The notes beneath the pieces were generated by a model, which had not been told where the DNA came from, did not search any database, and saw only the letters and a program-made list of their open reading frames with translations. Position numbers and translations under genes: made by a program. Source: Myxococcales bacterium (lineage in GTDB: Bacteria > Myxococcota > Polyangia > Fen-1088). Taken from it: 9,615 bases of DNA. Shown here piece by piece: positions 7,407 through 9,615 of this stretch. Every line of letters starts with the position of its first letter. The stretch's first letter is position 1. The DNA is taken from the NCBI GenBank assembly GCA_003155465.1, contig PMCR01000560.1, forward strand, positions 1 through 9,615. The letters run 5' to 3'.

Positions 7407-7410
<4 letters not shown>
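6658..7410 (-). CDS. pgl: 6-phosphogluconolactonase
   Basis: Hydrolyses 6-phosphoglucono-delta-lactone to 6-phosphogluconate, the second step of the oxidative pentose phosphate pathway; cytoplasmic. The 250-residue product is of the glucosamine-6-phosphate isomerase-like (DevB) type. It has [11 protein letters not shown] near residue 50, [17 protein letters not shown], the catalytic segment [15 protein letters not shown] with His152, and the C-terminal [10 protein letters not shown]. The start chosen is ATG 7410, whose ATGA overlaps the zwf stop by four bases and gives a family-like length. An in-frame start at 7479 would add 23 residues of low-complexity sequence buried in zwf and looks wrong. 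No strong Shine-Dalgarno precedes 7410, so translation is probably coupled to zwf. Its stop is one base from the stop of the convergent SUKH-TPR gene, leaving no room for a separate terminator. Confidence 0.94.
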
Positions 7411-8987
<1,577 letters not shown>

Positions 8988-9122
8988 AGCGTCTCCCGCG
9001 TCTGCCGGCGACCCCGATCCCCGCGACAGCCGCAGGAGGTCGTTGCCGCAAAGGAAACCGCGCCGGTCGTGGTCCCGGGGATGAACACGACGGCGACCAC
9101 CACGGTGCGAATCGCTCCGCGG

Positions 9123-9267
9123 TTAGCCGCCAAAGATCCGCTCCATCAAGATGTCTTCGAGACTGCGCCGGCCGTCGAGAACCGCGAGGACCTGAACGAC
9201 GTTGGCTCCGAGCCGGCAGATGATCCTCCACGGGCTCTCTTGGATCTCGCACCAGGTGTGTTTGGTG
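9123..9267 (-). pseudogene. C-terminal remnant of a ParE/RelE-family toxin
   Basis: Directly after the stop of the neighbouring metallo-hydrolase, about 47 open codons on the minus strand end at a TAA (9125-9123). The translation includes CEIQESPWRIICRLG and VQVLAVLDGRRSLEDIL, which resembles the C-terminal beta strands and final helix of ParE/RelE-type toxins (the common pattern is EI..GPYRIIYRV...V.ILAV.HGRRDLE). Intact toxins of this family are about 90-100 residues, so roughly half is missing. There is no start codon between the upstream stop and the conserved part. The frame stays open upstream to an ATG at 9314, but that part lies inside the metallo-hydrolase gene in another frame. No antitoxin gene is adjacent. 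The likeliest reading is a decayed toxin fragment; a short expressed fusion starting at 9314 cannot be ruled out. Confidence 0.6.
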
Positions 9268-9615
9268 CTAGACGCGAATCTTCTCGTCTGGTCCAGGGGC
9301 GTGCACGGTGGCAAATCCGTGCTTGGTCAGCTCGGCGATCAATACCGCCTGCGCCGGGGGCTCGCCATGTACCAGCAGCACCTGGCGAAGCTTGCCCTGG
9401 CTGCGCACCCCCTCGGCGAACTCGATGAGATCCTTCTGGTCGGCGTGTGCGGAAAAGCCGTTGAGCACAACCACCTCGGCCGCCAGTCGCCGCATGACCC
9501 CGAAGATCTTCACCTCGCGGTGGCGCTCCACGATGCGGCGGCCGAGCGTGTGCTGGGCTTGATAGCCGACGATGAGAATCGTGTTGCGAGGATCCTCGAT
9601 GCCTTCGCGCAGGTG
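9268..9615 (-). CDS. Beta-CASP metallo-beta-lactamase-fold hydrolase (putative RNA exonuclease), C-terminal part
   Basis: The last 115 codons of a gene that enters from the right edge; no start is in the window. The sequence shows the C-terminal landmarks of beta-CASP metallo-beta-lactamase proteins of the bacterial YSH1/CPSF-like exonuclease group. These are the strand TILIVGYQAQHTLGRR, then VVVLNGFSAHADQKDL with the metal-pocket His of the SAHAD motif, and QVLLVHGEP with a final conserved His. Such proteins bind two zinc ions and cleave RNA, in some cases DNA or other phosphoesters; the catalytic HxHxDH motif would lie outside the window. The protein ends in a normal position for the family (...GFATVHAPGPDEKIRV), so the toxin-like sequence immediately after its stop does not seem to have shortened it. 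It is upstream of zwf on the same strand, separated by 280 bases. Confidence 0.88.
   Translation of the reverse strand, partial: HLREGIEDPRNTILIVGYQAQHTLGRRIVERHREVKIFGVMRRLAAEVVVLNGFSAHADQKDLIEFAEGVRSQGKLRQVLLVHGEPPAQAVLIAELTKHGFATVHAPGPDEKIRV

Overview
The window looks like chromosomal DNA from a high-GC bacterium. Third codon positions are strongly G/C-rich in every gene. The gene mix (an rsmD-coaD pair followed by a class Ib aspartate aminotransferase, an NtrC-type sigma54 activator, a large TPR protein, zwf-pgl, and a beta-CASP metallo-hydrolase) suggests a deltaproteobacterial or myxobacterial lineage. That placement is an inference from gene content and was not tested by any search.

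Layout, left to right. Positions 1-827 (minus) hold nearly all of nadC (NAD biosynthesis), cut at its C-terminus by the window edge. It is divergent from a tight plus-strand run: rsmD (16S rRNA methyltransferase), coaD (last-but-one step of CoA synthesis; shares one base with rsmD) and an aspartate aminotransferase. Between that aminotransferase and the convergent sigma54-type response regulator lies a 123-bp imperfect palindrome (3170-3292). Each arm starts with three 9-bp CACAGAG units, which looks like a dispersed repeat element. The regulator (3303-4691, minus) is divergent from a 597-residue protein with a probable N-terminal SUKH (SMI1/KNR4-like) domain and a C-terminal TPR array. The 171-bp spacer between them holds candidate promoters in both directions and a small inverted repeat next to the regulator's ribosome binding site. 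The TPR gene is convergent with pgl, with one base between the stop codons. zwf and pgl (minus) overlap by four bases and encode the first two steps of the oxidative pentose phosphate pathway. Upstream of zwf is a spacer that carries what looks like the last ~45 codons of a ParE/RelE-type toxin, starting exactly at the stop codon of a beta-CASP metallo-beta-lactamase gene that runs off the right edge.

Most of the window is housekeeping metabolism. I see no complete new defence, mobile or biosynthetic system. The points most worth following up are the palindromic repeat, the SUKH-TPR protein with its possibly leaderless promoter beside an orphan sigma54 regulator, and the toxin remnant. No tRNA, rRNA, CRISPR array, transposase or integrase was recognised. 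No gene-free stretch exceeds 300 bases: the longest is 8988-9267, and it is mostly accounted for by the toxin remnant.
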